From Brucella cytisi (lineage in GTDB: Bacteria; Pseudomonadota; Alphaproteobacteria; Rhizobiales; Rhizobiaceae): DNA of 64,000 nt. The DNA is taken from positions 186,001 to 250,000 of the forward strand of contig JAAVLQ010000001.1 in NCBI GenBank assembly GCA_012103075.1. Reading direction: 5' to 3'. The position numbers and the translations under genes are program-made. The notes under the pieces were generated by a model, which worked only from the letters and a program-made list of their open reading frames with translations, searched no databases and was not told where the DNA came from. Positions 29,263 to 39,282 of the stretch are shown in pieces. Every line of letters begins with the position of its first letter. Within the stretch, counting starts at the first letter, position 1.

Positions 29263-29970
29263 ATGAAATGGGAACAAATTTATGAATCCATGCAATCTGC
29301 TGACGATGCCGGACAGCTCCTTGAATATATAGGCACCTATGCCGGGCAGTGCGGATTTGCACATACGGCTTATGTCATGCGCGTTCCCTTGTTGAACGGC
29401 GTGGTCAAATGGCTCAGCTTTGGGTCGTTGCCGCAGGAATGGACCGATCACTATACAGCCCGAAAATATGCGGATGTTGACCCATTGGTTCGCAAGGCAC
29501 TGAACAGCATAGAGCCATTGGTCTGGTCGTCGAAGCTCTTTGCGGAAGCTCCACAGATATGGGCGGATGCACAGCGCTTCGGCCTCAAGGCTGGGATTTC
29601 CCAGCCGTGTTGGGCTGCTCAAGGCGTGTTCGGAATGCTGTCTTTCCTGAGAACTGGCCCGGCATTATCTTCCGGCGAGATTTCGATGTTGCGGCGCCAG
29701 ATGCAGATCGCAGCCAATCTGCTGCATTTGTCCATGTATGAACATCTTGATGTTCCGACGATGAACTGCGTTTCTGAAGTGAACCTGACAATGCGCGAGC
29801 GGGAAATCCTGCGCTGGACGAGTGAGGGAAAGACTGCCGAGATCATCGGCACGATCCTCAATATTTCGACACGCACGGTGAATTTCCATATCAGCAACGT
29901 GCTCACAAAGCTTGTTGCGGTGAATAAGGTTCAGACCGTCGCCAAGGCCCGCACTTTCGGTCTTCTGTAA
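29263..29970 (+). CDS. babR: LuxR-family acyl-homoserine-lactone regulator, BabR/BlxR-like
   Basis: This intact 235-residue protein has an N-terminal autoinducer-binding domain and a C-terminal LuxR helix-turn-helix. The conserved ligand-pocket residues are there: W and Y in WTDHYTARKYADVDPLV, the Asp-Pro of DVDP, and the later W in PQIWADAQRFGL. The DNA-binding helix is LTMREREILRWTSEGKTAEIIGTILNISTRTVNFHISNVLTKL. Brucella BabR (BlxR) lies directly beside metH, which is why I use that name; the other Brucella LuxR (VjbR) is elsewhere. No luxI-type synthase is nearby, so it is an orphan receptor. Confidence 0.85.
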   Translation: MKWEQIYESMQSADDAGQLLEYIGTYAGQCGFAHTAYVMRVPLLNGVVKWLSFGSLPQEWTDHYTARKYADVDPLVRKALNSIEPLVWSSKLFAEAPQIWADAQRFGLKAGISQPCWAAQGVFGMLSFLRTGPALSSGEISMLRRQMQIAANLLHLSMYEHLDVPTMNCVSEVNLTMREREILRWTSEGKTAEIIGTILNISTRTVNFHISNVLTKLVAVNKVQTVAKARTFGLL

Positions 29971-30085
29971 ATATCTTCCAAGTCCCTTGGCGGTTTGATC
30001 CGAAGGGCATTTTTCAGCGGCTTTCCGGTTTGCGCTTTTTCTGAAACGGGCTACAAATTCATTATCTTTCCCGGAGGATCAATGA

Positions 30086-31458
30086 ATGACTGCTCAGCCA
30101 AACTCCCTTGAAGCTCGCGATATCCGTTATCATCTCCATTCTTATACCGATGCTGTCCGCCTCGAAGCGGAAGGTCCGCTCGTCATCGAGCGTGGCGATG
30201 GTATTTACGTCGAAGATGTATCGGGCAAGCGCTATATCGAAGCAATGTCAGGACTGTGGAGTGTTGGCGTGGGCTTTTCCGAACCGCGTCTGGCCGAAGC
30301 AGCTGCACGACAGATGAAGAAGCTGCCTTTCTACCATACATTCTCCTACCGTTCACATGGTCCTGTCATTGATCTGGCTGAAAAGCTTGTCTCAATGGCT
30401 CCTGTTCCGATGAGCAAGGCCTACTTCACCAATTCAGGTTCCGAAGCCAACGATACGGTCGTCAAGCTGATCTGGTATCGCTCCAATGCGCTGGGTGAAC
30501 CGGAGCGCAAGAAAATCATCTCACGCAAGCGCGGCTATCACGGTGTGACGATTGCCTCTGCCAGCCTGACCGGCTTGCCCAACAATCACCGTTCTTTCGA
30601 TCTGCCGATCGATCGTATCCTGCATACGGGCTGCCCGCATTATTATCGCGAAGGACAGGCTGGCGAGAGTGAGGAACAATTCGCAACGCGGCTCGCGGAT
30701 GAGCTGGAACAGTTGATCATCGCAGAAGGCCCGCACACGATCGCCGCTTTTATCGGAGAGCCGGTCATGGGTGCCGGTGGCGTGGTGGTGCCGCCCAAAA
30801 CCTATTGGGAAAAAAGTGCAGGCTGTTCTCAAGCGCTACGATATTCTGCTGATCGCCGACGAGGTTATTTGCGGCTTCGGACGGACAGGCAATCTGTTCG
30901 GCAGCCAGACTTTCGATATGAAACCGGACATTCTGGTTATGTCGAAGCAGCTTTCGTCATCCTATCTGCCGATTTCGGCCTTTCTCATCAATGAGCGCGT
31001 ATACGCACCGATTGCTGAAGAAAGCCACAAGATCGGCACGCTTGGCACGGGCTTCACGGCATCCGGTCATCCGGTGGCGGCAGCGGTAGCGCTGGAAAAC
31101 CTCACCATTATTGAAGAGCGTGATCTGGTCGCCAATGCGCGCGACCGCGGCACCTATATGCAGAAGCGCCTGCGTGAGTTGCAGGATCATCCTCTGGTCG
31201 GCGAAGTGCGTGGCGTTGGTCTCATAGCCGGTGTCGAGCTTGTCACCGACAAGCAGGCCAAGACGGGCCTTGAACCAACCGGCGCTCTGGGCGCAAAGGC
31301 AAACGCCGTTCTTCAGGAGCGCGGCGTCATTTCCCGCGCAATGGGCGATACGCTTGCCTTCTGCCCGCCGCTCATCATCAACGATCAGCAGGTTGATACG
31401 ATGGTGTCCGCGCTCGAGGCGACGCTGAACGATGTTCAGGCAAGCCTCACCGGGGTAA
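30086..31458 (+). CDS. Class III PLP-dependent aminotransferase (frameshifted)
   Basis: This is a fold-type I, omega-type aminotransferase, often named aspartate aminotransferase family or adenosylmethionine-8-amino-7-oxononanoate-like. Motifs are YFTNSGSEANDTVVKL, KRGYHGVTIASASLTG, IGEPVMGAGGVVVPP, then LLIADEVICGFGRTGNLFG with the PLP aspartate, and MSKQLSSSYLPISAF with the lysine Schiff base. The frame changes at about 30812-30817 (A6 where five restore WEKVQAVLKRYD). The visible frame continues through a terminator to 31514; removing one G at 31452 gives a natural stop at 31458. The start 30086 has GGAGG upstream. The amine substrate is unknown. Confidence 0.87.
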
Positions 31459-31464
31459 TAATTT

Positions 31465-31501
31465 GCTCTGGAGCTGTCCGAATAACGGGCAGTTCCAGAG
31501 C
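31465..31501 (+). terminator. Hairpin after the aminotransferase gene
   Basis: GCTCTGGA and TCCAGAGC pair, extended inward by CTG/CAG and GTCC-like pairs. No strong T-run follows, only AAAACCCTGTT on the plus strand. It is a likely transcript end; the weak tail keeps confidence moderate. Confidence 0.55.
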
Positions 31502-31781
31502 AAAACCCTGTTAAATATCACAAAAATTGTATGATTTTCCGTGACTTGGCCAAAAGCGGCTTTTCCCGGCACGCGCAAGTTTGTTCCGGCCATGCGTGCA
31601 AATACGGTAAGTTTTTTCGCGCAAGCGAGTTGCAATACGCGATAGGTTTCTTTCACTTTTCCGCATCATTTCACGACAATGCGCGCACCGTGGCTTTTTG
31701 CCACACCTGCGCCGGATGAAGGCATTCGCCATCCCTCCCGCCAGTATCGAGCCCCCATCCGGTTGCCGGGAGTAAGTAGTC

Positions 31782-32703
31782 GTGCATCATGCATCCCTGA
31801 CCAAGAACCTGACGCATCTTCAGCGCCTTGAGGCGGAAGCTATCCATATTTTTCGCGAGGTTGCGGCAAGTTTTTCCAACCCGGTAATGCTTTATTCGGT
31901 CGGTAAGGATTCGTCGGTCATGCTGCATCTGGCGATGAAGGCATTCTATCCCGCTCCGCCGCCTTTTCCCTTTCTGCATGTTGATACGACATGGAAGTTT
32001 CGGGAGATGATTGAGTTTCGCGATGCGCAGGCGCGTGAAAAGGGGTTTGAGCTGCTCGTGCATATCAATGAGGACGGCGTGCGCGAGGGGTTGGCCCCTT
32101 TAGCCATGGATCGAATGTCCATACTCATGTGATGAAGACGGTCGCCTTGCGGCAAGCGCTCGACAAGTACAAGTTCGATGCTGCTTTTGGTGGCGCCCGT
32201 CGCGACGAGGAGAAATCGCGCGCCAAGGAGCGCATTTTTTTTCCTTCCGTAACGCACAGCATGGATGGGACCCCAAGAATCAGCGTCCGGAAATGTGGAA
32301 GATCTATAATACCCGCGTTTCTGCAGGGGAATCGATCCGCGTCTTTCCGTTGTCGAACTGGACTGAGCTCGATATCTGGCAATATATCCTGCAAGAGAAT
32401 ATCCCCATCGTCCCGCTTTATTTCGCAGCGCATCGTCCGGTGGTCGAACGTGACGGCATGCTGATCATGCTCGACGACGACCGCATGAAGTTGCGTCCGG
32501 GTGAAACGGTGGAAAACCGGCTGGTGCGGTTCCGCACACTTGGCTGCTATCCGTTGACCGGCGCTATTGAATCCAGTGCGGCTGACCTCTCCGATATTGT
32601 CGAAGAAATGCTGATTGCCCGTACATCCGAGCGGCAGGGCCGCGCCATTGACCGTGACGAAGCCGGATCGATGGAAAAAAAGAAGCGCGAGGGCTATTTC
32701 TGA
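31782..32703 (+). CDS. cysD: CysD, sulfate adenylyltransferase subunit 2 (two or more frameshifts)
   Basis: CysD forms adenylylsulfate from sulfate and ATP, driven by GTP hydrolysis on CysN. The PP-loop is [16 protein letters not shown], followed by [13 protein letters not shown]. Later conserved stretches are [31 protein letters not shown] and LTELDIW-like TELDIWQYI, ending [24 protein letters not shown]. Breaks lie at about 32098 (T3 for T4) and 32235-32242 (an eight-T run that is one short or two long). The start is the GTG at 31782, since the nearby ATG leads to an immediate stop. The end touches the cysN start (TGATGA). Confidence 0.93.
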
Positions 32704-34638
32704 TGAATGCGATAATCAAGCCTGTTGCGACCAATGCTGCAGTCAGCGACTTCACGGCCGATCAGGAGCGCAAGACACTCTTGCGCTTCCTTACTTGTGG
32801 ATCGGTGGATGACGGCAAGTCAACGCTCATCGGACGCCTGCTCTATGACACGAAGCTGATCTTCGAGGACCAGCTCGCATCGTTGAAGAACGATAGCCGC
32901 AAGTTCGGTACCACGGATGACGATTTCGATTTCGCATTGCTGGTTGACGGTCTGGAGGCCGAGAGGGAGCAGGGCATCACCATCGATGTCGCCTATCGGT
33001 TCTTTTCGACGCCACGTCGTAAATTCATTGTCGCTGATACACCCGGTCATGCACAATATACGCGCAACATGGCGACTGGTGCCTCGACAGCCGATCTTGC
33101 TATCGTGCTCATCGATGCCCGTCAGGGTGTACTGACGCAGACACGACGCCATTCCTTCATTGCCGCGGCACTTGGTATTCGTCACATCGTTCTGGCCGTG
33201 AACAAGATCGACCCGGTCGACTTTTCGCAAAAGGCTTTCGAGCACATCGTTGCCGACTATTTGAGTTTCGCCAATGAATTAGGCTTTGTCAGCATCCAGC
33301 CGATCCCGCTTTCGGCGCGTTTCGGCGACAATGTCACCCCTGCCGTCGCCACGCATGGACTGGTATGAAGGGCCGCATCTGCTCGAACATCTGGAGACGG
33401 TGCGCATCGACACGGAGGCAGCGGCCAAGCCGTTTCGTTTTCCGGTGCAGTATGTGAACCGGCCCAATCTCGATTTTCGCGGCTTCTCCGGCACAGTGGC
33501 ATCCGGTTCGATCAGCGCTGGTGATGCCGTGGTGGTTGCCAAATCAGGCAAAACCTCCCGCGTAAAACGCATCGCCACCTATGACGGTGATCTGCCACGT
33601 GCTTCCGAAGGACAGGCTGTCACACTGGTGCTGGAGGACGAGATCGAGGTTTCACGCGGCAATATGCTGGTCGGGACGGAGGTCCGGCCCGAAGTTGCTG
33701 ATCGGTTTTCAGCCAATATAGTCTGGTTCGGCGAGGAGGCATTGCATCCCGGCCGTTCCTATATCCTGCGTACCGAGACCGATCAGACGCCGGTAACGAT
33801 CAACGAGATCGTATACAGAACCGATATTGACAGTTTCACCCGTCAGGAATCATCCCGCCTCGACCTCAACGAGATTGGACTTTGCCATCTCCAGACGGTG
33901 GATCAGGTTGCGTTCGATCCTTACGCCGATAATCGCGTAACGGGCTCGTTCGTCTTGATCGATCGGCTTACCAACGCGACTGTGGGCGCTGGGATGATCG
34001 ATAGTGCTCTTCGTCAGGCGACGAATGTGCATCTGCAGTCCTTCGACCTCGACAAGCAGACACGCGCAGCACAGAAATTCCAGAAACCGGCTGTGCTCTG
34101 GTTTACGGGGCTGTCAGGCTCCGGCAAATCCACCATCGCGAACCGGCTGGAACAGCGGCTCCACGCGCTTGGCAAGCACACCTATCTGCTAGACGGTGAT
34201 AATGTCCGTCATGGCCTCAACAGCGATCTGGGCTTCTCCGATGAGGATAGGGCGGAGAATATCCGCCGTGTCGGCGAAGTCGCCCGATTGATGACTGATG
34301 CCGGACTGGTGGTGCTGGTTTCCTTCATCTCGCCATTTCAAGCTGAGCGTGATCGGATTCGCGCTCGCCTGCCTGAAGGCGAGTTTGTCGAGATTTTCGT
34401 GGATACACCGATAGAGGAATGCATCGCGCGTGACCCGAAGGGGCTCTATGCGCAGGCTTTGCGTGGCGAGATCAAGGCTTTCACCGGGATCGATTCTCCC
34501 TATGAGGCGCCAGTTTCACCGGAATTACGCCTTAGCACGGCAGGTCGTGACGTTGACGAACTCGTCGCAGAAGTAGAAAAGTATCTTGCCGAACGTGGTA
34601 TCATCGGCAGTTATGGCAGCGATTCCCGGTCAATCTGA
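32703..34638 (+). CDS. cysNC: CysNC, fused sulfate adenylyltransferase GTPase and APS kinase (one frameshift)
   Basis: The N-terminal half is the GTPase partner of Cys[20 protein letters not shown] (P-loop), [15 protein letters not shown] (switch I), [14 protein letters not shown] (switch II) and [11 protein letters not shown]. After elongation-factor-like barrels, residue 450 onward is an APS kinase: [22 protein letters not shown] (Walker A), [20 protein letters not shown] and [23 protein letters not shown]. The fused layout is that of rhizobial NodQ/CysNC. The frame slips at about 33341, where four C should be five. Fused kinase implies PAPS synthesis, although CysH here looks APS-type. Confidence 0.94.
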
Positions 34639-34641
34639 GCA

Positions 34642-35487
34642 ATGAAGATTTCAGCCTCCCCGAAAGCCGATCCGAACGACGATGCAATACTGACCGTCCT
34701 GCAGGAAGCTGCACTTGAGGCGGGGCGCGTTATCATGAAGCACTATGCCAATGGTTGCGCTGTTCAGAGTAAGAAAGATTCTTCCCCGGTCACGGAAGCA
34801 GACCGTGACGCGGAAGCCATCATTCTTGCGGCACTCGCTTCCGTTGTTCCGGATATTCCGGTTGTGGCTGAAGAAGAAGTGGCAGCGGGACGTTTGCCTT
34901 CACATTTGGGGCGGCGATTTTTATTGGTCGATCCTCTCGACGGCACCCGTGAGTTTCTGTTGCGAAACGGCGATTTTACGGTGAATATCGGCCTGATCGA
35001 GGACGGCGCTCCGGTTCTCGGCATCGTTTATGCACCAGTTCGTAATCGCTTGTTTATTGGCAACAGCAATGGTGCTGAAGAAATAACGACAACCAAAGAT
35101 CATGCAATCGGAACAAGGCGTGGGATAGCGGCGCGTGTTCACGGGCCAGAGCGGGTGGCCGTCTGCAGCCGGTCACACAAGAACCCGGAAACGGAAAAGT
35201 TCCTGAACGACAACAGGATCAGCAGCTGTGTTTCCATCGGTTCGTCGCTGAAATTCTGCCTGATTGCCAGTGGAGAGGCCGATATTTATCCACGTTTCGG
35301 CCCGACGATGGAATGGGATACGGCGGCGGGCGATGCCGTGTTACGCGCCGCTGGTGGCCTTACCACGACTTTCGAGGGAACGCCGCTCTCTTATGGCCAG
35401 CGTGCCAATGAAGGTGTTGCGGGTTTTGCAAACCCCAATTTCGTGGCTTTTGGTGGTGGTACGAAGCCTGTTTTTGCTATGCTTTAA
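34642..35487 (+). CDS. cysQ: CysQ, 3'(2'),5'-bisphosphate nucleotidase
   Basis: CysQ dephosphorylates 3'-phosphoadenosine 5'-phosphate, the by-product of PAPS use, and so protects RNases and keeps sulfate flux going. The intact 281-residue protein has the metal-binding motifs EADRDAEAIILAAL, VAEEEV, LVDPLDGTREFLLRNGDFTVNI and the C-terminal WDTAAGDAVLRAAGG. It starts three bases after cysNC and ends the cysD-cysNC-cysQ operon. Confidence 0.94.
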   Translation: MKISASPKADPNDDAILTVLQEAALEAGRVIMKHYANGCAVQSKKDSSPVTEADRDAEAIILAALASVVPDIPVVAEEEVAAGRLPSHLGRRFLLVDPLDGTREFLLRNGDFTVNIGLIEDGAPVLGIVYAPVRNRLFIGNSNGAEEITTTKDHAIGTRRGIAARVHGPERVAVCSRSHKNPETEKFLNDNRISSCVSIGSSLKFCLIASGEADIYPRFGPTMEWDTAAGDAVLRAAGGLTTTFEGTPLSYGQRANEGVAGFANPNFVAFGGGTKPVFAML

Positions 35488-35651
35488 TAGATTTTGGAAG
35501 CAAACGGATAGCGCCGCCTTGCTCTCATATGCAACTCGTCTGAAACCATTTCCAACTTTTTGGGGTTAGGCACTTAAAAACGACACGATGCACTTGCAGC
35601 TTGAAATTGGGGACGTTATAAGCCGCCTCAATGGTCAAGACCACGTGGTCA

Positions 35652-35728
35652 CGGAGTGTAGCGCAGCCCGGTAGCGCACCTCGTTCGGGACGAGGGGGTC
35701 GGAGGTTCGAATCCTCTCACTCCGACCA
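35652..35728 (+). tRNA. tRNA-Pro (anticodon CGG)
   Basis: The 77 bases fold as a complete cloverleaf: acceptor CGGAGTG/CACTCCG, D-arm GCGC-AGCCCGGTA-GCGC, anticodon stem CCTCG/CGAGG with loop TTCGGGA, T-arm GGAGG-TTCGAAT-CCTCT with one terminal mismatch-tolerant pair, and an encoded 3' ACCA. Anticodon CGG reads CCG proline codons. The last 12 bases overlap the 3' end of the convergent Crp/Fnr gene. Confidence 0.96.
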
Positions 35729-36507
35729 TTTTCCCGAAAATTCCGACTTACTCTTGTCTCCCAAAACCGACATGCGCATGAACTCCCCATCATACTGGGC
35801 GAGGGCGACCACGCGTTTACGGTCCAAGATCTCCACACGATTCGAGCGGAACAGGATCAGTCCTTCTTCGCGCAGGTCACGCAGCATCCGATTGAGATGT
35901 ATCGGTGTTAGCCCAAGAGCATCGGCAAGCTGATATTGCGTCAGTGGGCAGTAGAACGAATTCGGATCGCCCATTCCGCTCGATTTCACGCGGTCGGAAA
36001 GCTCCAGAAACAGATGCGCAGTTCGGACGAACGCCGCGCGGCATCCGATATTGGTGAGATGTTCGATCAACATCGACCGCTGCCGCGCCAGAAGTTCGAT
36101 AAGGATCAAACTGAGACGTGGCGCGCGTTCGATAGAAGCTTCAAGTGAGGCAAGCGGAATCTCGAAAGCCGACATAGGCGTAATTGCCGCGATTGTGTTG
36201 TAGCTGTAGCCATCGGCGGTTCGGAGTCCGAGAAAATCGCTTCGCATGGGAAAGTCGATGATCTGCCGCTCGCCGCTTGAAAGATCGCGATATACGCACC
36301 CCCAACCGGACCGCACGAGATGGATGCTTCTGACACGTGCCCCTGTTCAATGATGGTGGCATCGGCTGCATAATCGTTTTCGATAACGGTGAGAGAAGAA
36401 AGCGCATCTGTTTCCCGCGCTTCCAGCTTGGCAAGAATTGGAGGTGCCTCCAATAAACCAATAAGCGCTTCAATCGATGGGTCTGTGATCTGCTTGCCAC
36501 TATGCAT
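35717..36507 (-). CDS. Crp/Fnr-family transcription regulator (one frameshift)
   Basis: The protein has an N-terminal cyclic-nucleotide-binding-like beta roll ([36 protein letters not shown], then [17 protein letters not shown] after the shift) and a C-terminal winged helix ([45 protein letters not shown]). There is no Cys-rich N-terminus, so it is not an FNR-type oxygen sensor. The frame slips at about 36315-36330. The effector is unknown. The stop codon lies inside the tRNA-Pro gene on the other strand. Confidence 0.85.
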
Positions 36508-37010
36508 TTCTAACCCACTAGAGCGTATCCCGAAATTCGTGAAACAGCATTTCGGAAAAGATGCGCGTCAAAATTAACAGTTAGGGCGCTTGTTCGATTC
36601 AATCAAATCGATATGCAATTTAAAGCACTTCCACCATACCGCATGGCGGTTTTGCGCGGAAATCGAATAAACAACCAGTTGAACATTTCAGTTGGAAGTC
36701 TGAGTGCCCCTGAGCTTTAGAACGCGCAATTGCCCCCCTTTGCGCTGACGAATTCAGTAAAATCGAAAACCAACTAAACGAAAGATATAGAGGCTATATC
36801 CTACCTCTCTCCAAGTCGTTCTTATGGACGGTCATAATTTTTCTGCATTGCTAACATAAGTTAATGACACGATTATTTCCCGATAGCAATATTTACCCCA
36901 GTCAAGGCTACAGGTCTATCCAGACAAGCACCGGAAATCACTCGTCTCTGACGAAAGTAATAGTTGGATGCATAAACATAGAGCAACTTGAGTAGCGCCG
37001 GGAGTATCAC
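36508..37010 (+). other. Divergent regulator gap
   Basis: The 503 bases between the Crp/Fnr gene and the LuxR-type gene contain the repeat at 36519-36627 and otherwise AT-rich sequence with no open frame I trust. The promoters of both regulators must lie here. Confidence 0.4.
36519..36627 (+). repeat. Mosaic intergenic repeat copy (GCGTAT type)
   Basis: GAGCGTATCCCGAAATTCG, then AAACAGCATTTCGGAAAAGATGCGCGTC, followed by a second module with GATTCAATCAAATCG and AAAGCA. The two-module layout follows the family, with decayed ends. Confidence 0.6.
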
Positions 37011-37735
37011 ATGTTGGAAACAAGAGGGGATAGCCTTTGGGCTGCTTCGGAAAGCATGGGCGACAGGGGAAACGCCGCAAGCATTGAGGCAGCACGTGGT
37101 CGGCGTTTGTTGCTCGTATGCAAGAGCAATCTTGAGCGGCAGTGCCTTTATAACGGGCTTGTGCTGAACGGACTCAAGCTTCCCGTGGAAACGCAAGCAG
37201 CGGTTGAACTCGCAGATCCAACGGACGATATTGCTGTTGTTCTGATCAATATTGGTTCGAAGCGCTTGGCCGATCCGTTTTTTCGGAGAAGTTGCAGGCT
37301 GTGATCGAACTCTGGCGCCCGGTTCCGGTCGTTTTTCTTGCCGAACGCGAGGAGTGGGCCCGGGTTGTGCGCGCCATGGAAATCGGTGCTCGTGGCTACA
37401 TTCCCACTTCAGTCGATATCAAAGTTTGTGTTGAAGCCATCCATCTTGCCACCGCTGGCGGTATGTATGTTCCGGCTTCCATGGTTTTCCAAACCGCGCC
37501 GACCGATATCGACGACGATGTTCTGGGTGAGTTGCTCACAGCACGAGAAATCGAGGTCGTCCATGCCATCCGAATTGGCAAATCGAACAAAATCATCGCG
37601 TTCGAACTCGGTATGAGCGAAGGCACGGTAAAGGCACACGTGCATAACATCATGAAGAAGATCGGTGCCGCGAACCGCACGGAAGTAGCGTGCAAGCTGC
37701 ACAGAATGTACGGCGAGAAGTTCGATTTCGACTGA
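37011..37735 (+). CDS. LuxR-type response regulator with degenerate receiver (one frameshift)
   Basis: About 240 residues: an N-terminal receiver-like domain (RRLLLVCKSNLERQCLYNGL, IAVVLINIGSKRLADP, VPVVFLAEREEWARVVRAMEIGARGYIPTSVDIKVCVEAI) and a C-terminal LuxR helix-turn-helix (LLTAREIEVVHAIRIGKSNKIIAFELGMSEGTVKAHVHNIMKKI). The receiver lacks the acidic pair and the phospho-acceptor aspartate that a normal regulator shows after the first and third strands, so it is probably not phosphorylated. The frame slips at about 37280, where six T should be seven (ADPFFSEKLQAV). No kinase is adjacent. Confidence 0.83.
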
Positions 37736-38409
37736 CTATTTCGATTTTCGTTGGTCTGGCTCAGCGCCTGTTGCCCACAAAATGTGGAGGGGCGAACTGG
37801 TGATCTGCTCCTCCATAATAAGGATGGATGTTCTTTTGTTGGGCTCTCAGTCCAGTCTCCCCTAAAATGCCAGCCTTCCAGAGCCCGATTATATACTCGA
37901 TCTGCTACGCTATAACGCTACTCATTCCCCACATTCTTCGACCAAAGCTAAACAACATCATTAAACGGCTCGATGGTTTTGTTTTTAGTTACATCGAACC
38001 GGGATAAATGCGCTATGCGAAGTTTTTACCATGCTGGTAACTCTTGCTTTGCTTCAGTCCTTCACGTGCAAGAGATGACTGAAAGAATACAACTGTTCGA
38101 TTTTGAGTGAATATAGATATTGGATTCTCTATTAACGAATAGGTTTATGAGAGTTGCATCGGGCCGTTCGAAGGGGTGGTCGAGATTTAGACATTTATCG
38201 GCGAAATATGCGTTTCGTTTGAAATGTAAACGAATGTTTATACTTGAATTTATGCTGTTTTGTTGGCCATTGGGCGAAAGCGAAAAATATCGAAAATTGC
38301 TGAAAAGCGAATGCTATTCGAAGCCATTCGAACTGAAATGGTTGCTTTCTATTGAAAAAACGCGAAATTACCCGAACGTAATCAGAATAATGCCAGATCC
38401 GGGATAAAA
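37736..38409 (+). other. Gene-free AT-rich region upstream of glpR
   Basis: This is 674 bases. A 95-codon open frame at 38120 is not credible (biased, cysteine- and lysine-rich, no homology I recognise). The last 150 bases hold phased CGAAA-type repeats listed separately as a likely GlpR operator. A short CCACA-AAA-TGTGG hairpin lies near 37776. Confidence 0.45.
38275..38333 (+). promoter_or_regulatory. Phased CGAAA repeats upstream of glpR
   Basis: CGAAN motifs start at about 38275, 38281, 38291, 38308, 38319 and 38329, with TGAAA at 38301. Most steps are 10 or 11 bases, one helical turn. Such direct repeats fit DeoR-family repressors. A mirror set in the opposite orientation precedes glpD. 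Confidence 0.5.
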
Positions 38410-39201
38410 ATGCAGCTCACTCCCCGTCACAACGCAATTCTTGAGCTCGCTCGCAAGCAAGGGCAGGTTCTGGTGGATGATCTTGCTGCGGCTTTCGAGG
38501 TGACGCCGCAGACGGTCCGCAAGGATTTGAATGATCTTTGCCGCGCCCGGATGTTGCGCCGCATCCATGGGGGTGCACTCTATCCATCCGGCGTCGAGAA
38601 CATGGAGTATGAAGCACGACGCCGCATCGCCGCGCATGAAAAGGAATCGATCGGGCGCGCTGCCGCAGAAATCATTCCGGACGGTGCTTCCTTGTTCATC
38701 AATATCGGCACTACGACTGAAGCCGTCAGTCAAGCGCTGGTCGACCACAATAATCTGATGGTCATCACCAATAACATCAACGTTGCCAATACGTTGCGTG
38801 TTCACCCCTCTATAGAGGTGGTGGTGGCAGGTGGCGTCGTGCGCCCGTCTGATGGAGGGATTGTTGGCGAGGCCGCCGTTGATTTCATCCGCCAGTTCAA
38901 GGTCGATTACGCAATCATCGGCGCTTCGGCTATGGACGAAGACGGTGCTTTGCTCGATTTCGATTTCCGCGAAGTGAAGGTAGCGCAGGCCATCATCGCT
39001 AATGCCCGGCACGTAATCCTTGTGACTGACGCCACAAAGCTGGAGCGTACAGCTCCGGTGCGTATCGGCCACATATCGCAGATCAATACCTTCATTACCG
39101 ACCATTGTCCGTCGAACCAGTTGCGGGAGCTGTGCCACGAAAGTGAGGTAGAGCTGATTGAAACCCTTGGAGAAAGCCGGACGGCAGAAAAACAAGCATA
39201 G
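38410..39201 (+). CDS. glpR: GlpR-like DeoR-family repressor
   Basis: The intact 263-residue protein has an N-terminal DeoR helix-turn-helix (HNAILELARKQGQVLVDDLAAAFEVTPQTVRKDLNDLCRARMLRRIHGGA) and a C-terminal sugar-phosphate sensor domain with SLFINIGTTTEAVSQAL and VDFIRQFKVDYAIIGASAMDEDGALLDFD. The effector is expected to be glycerol 3-phosphate, given glpD directly downstream. DNA repeats on both sides of the gene suggest that it controls itself and glpD. Confidence 0.9.
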   Translation: MQLTPRHNAILELARKQGQVLVDDLAAAFEVTPQTVRKDLNDLCRARMLRRIHGGALYPSGVENMEYEARRRIAAHEKESIGRAAAEIIPDGASLFINIGTTTEAVSQALVDHNNLMVITNNINVANTLRVHPSIEVVVAGGVVRPSDGGIVGEAAVDFIRQFKVDYAIIGASAMDEDGALLDFDFREVKVAQAIIANARHVILVTDATKLERTAPVRIGHISQINTFITDHCPSNQLRELCHESEVELIETLGESRTAEKQA

Positions 39202-39259
39202 TTTCGTTTATTTTCGATTTGCTTTCGTATGAAATGATTTATATTCGCTTTGGTTTTCG
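39202..39259 (+). promoter_or_regulatory. Phased TTTCG repeats upstream of glpD
   Basis: TTTCG starts at 39202, 39212 and 39223, ATTCG at about 39243 and TTTCG again at 39255, with TGAAA at the missing turn. The 10- to 11-base spacing matches the set before glpR but in reverse orientation. A GlpR operator is the simplest reading. Confidence 0.55.
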
Positions 39260-39282
39260 GAGAGTGGTCTTCGGGGTTCGCC

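Noticed and set aside
38120..38407. Possible 95-codon gene upstream of glpR
   Set aside because: Composition is unlike the neighbours, there is no ribosome site or family signal, and it overlaps the phased operator repeats.
38368..39195. A 275-codon open frame antisense to glpR
   Set aside because: The plus-strand DeoR protein is complete and conserved; the antisense frame is a shadow.
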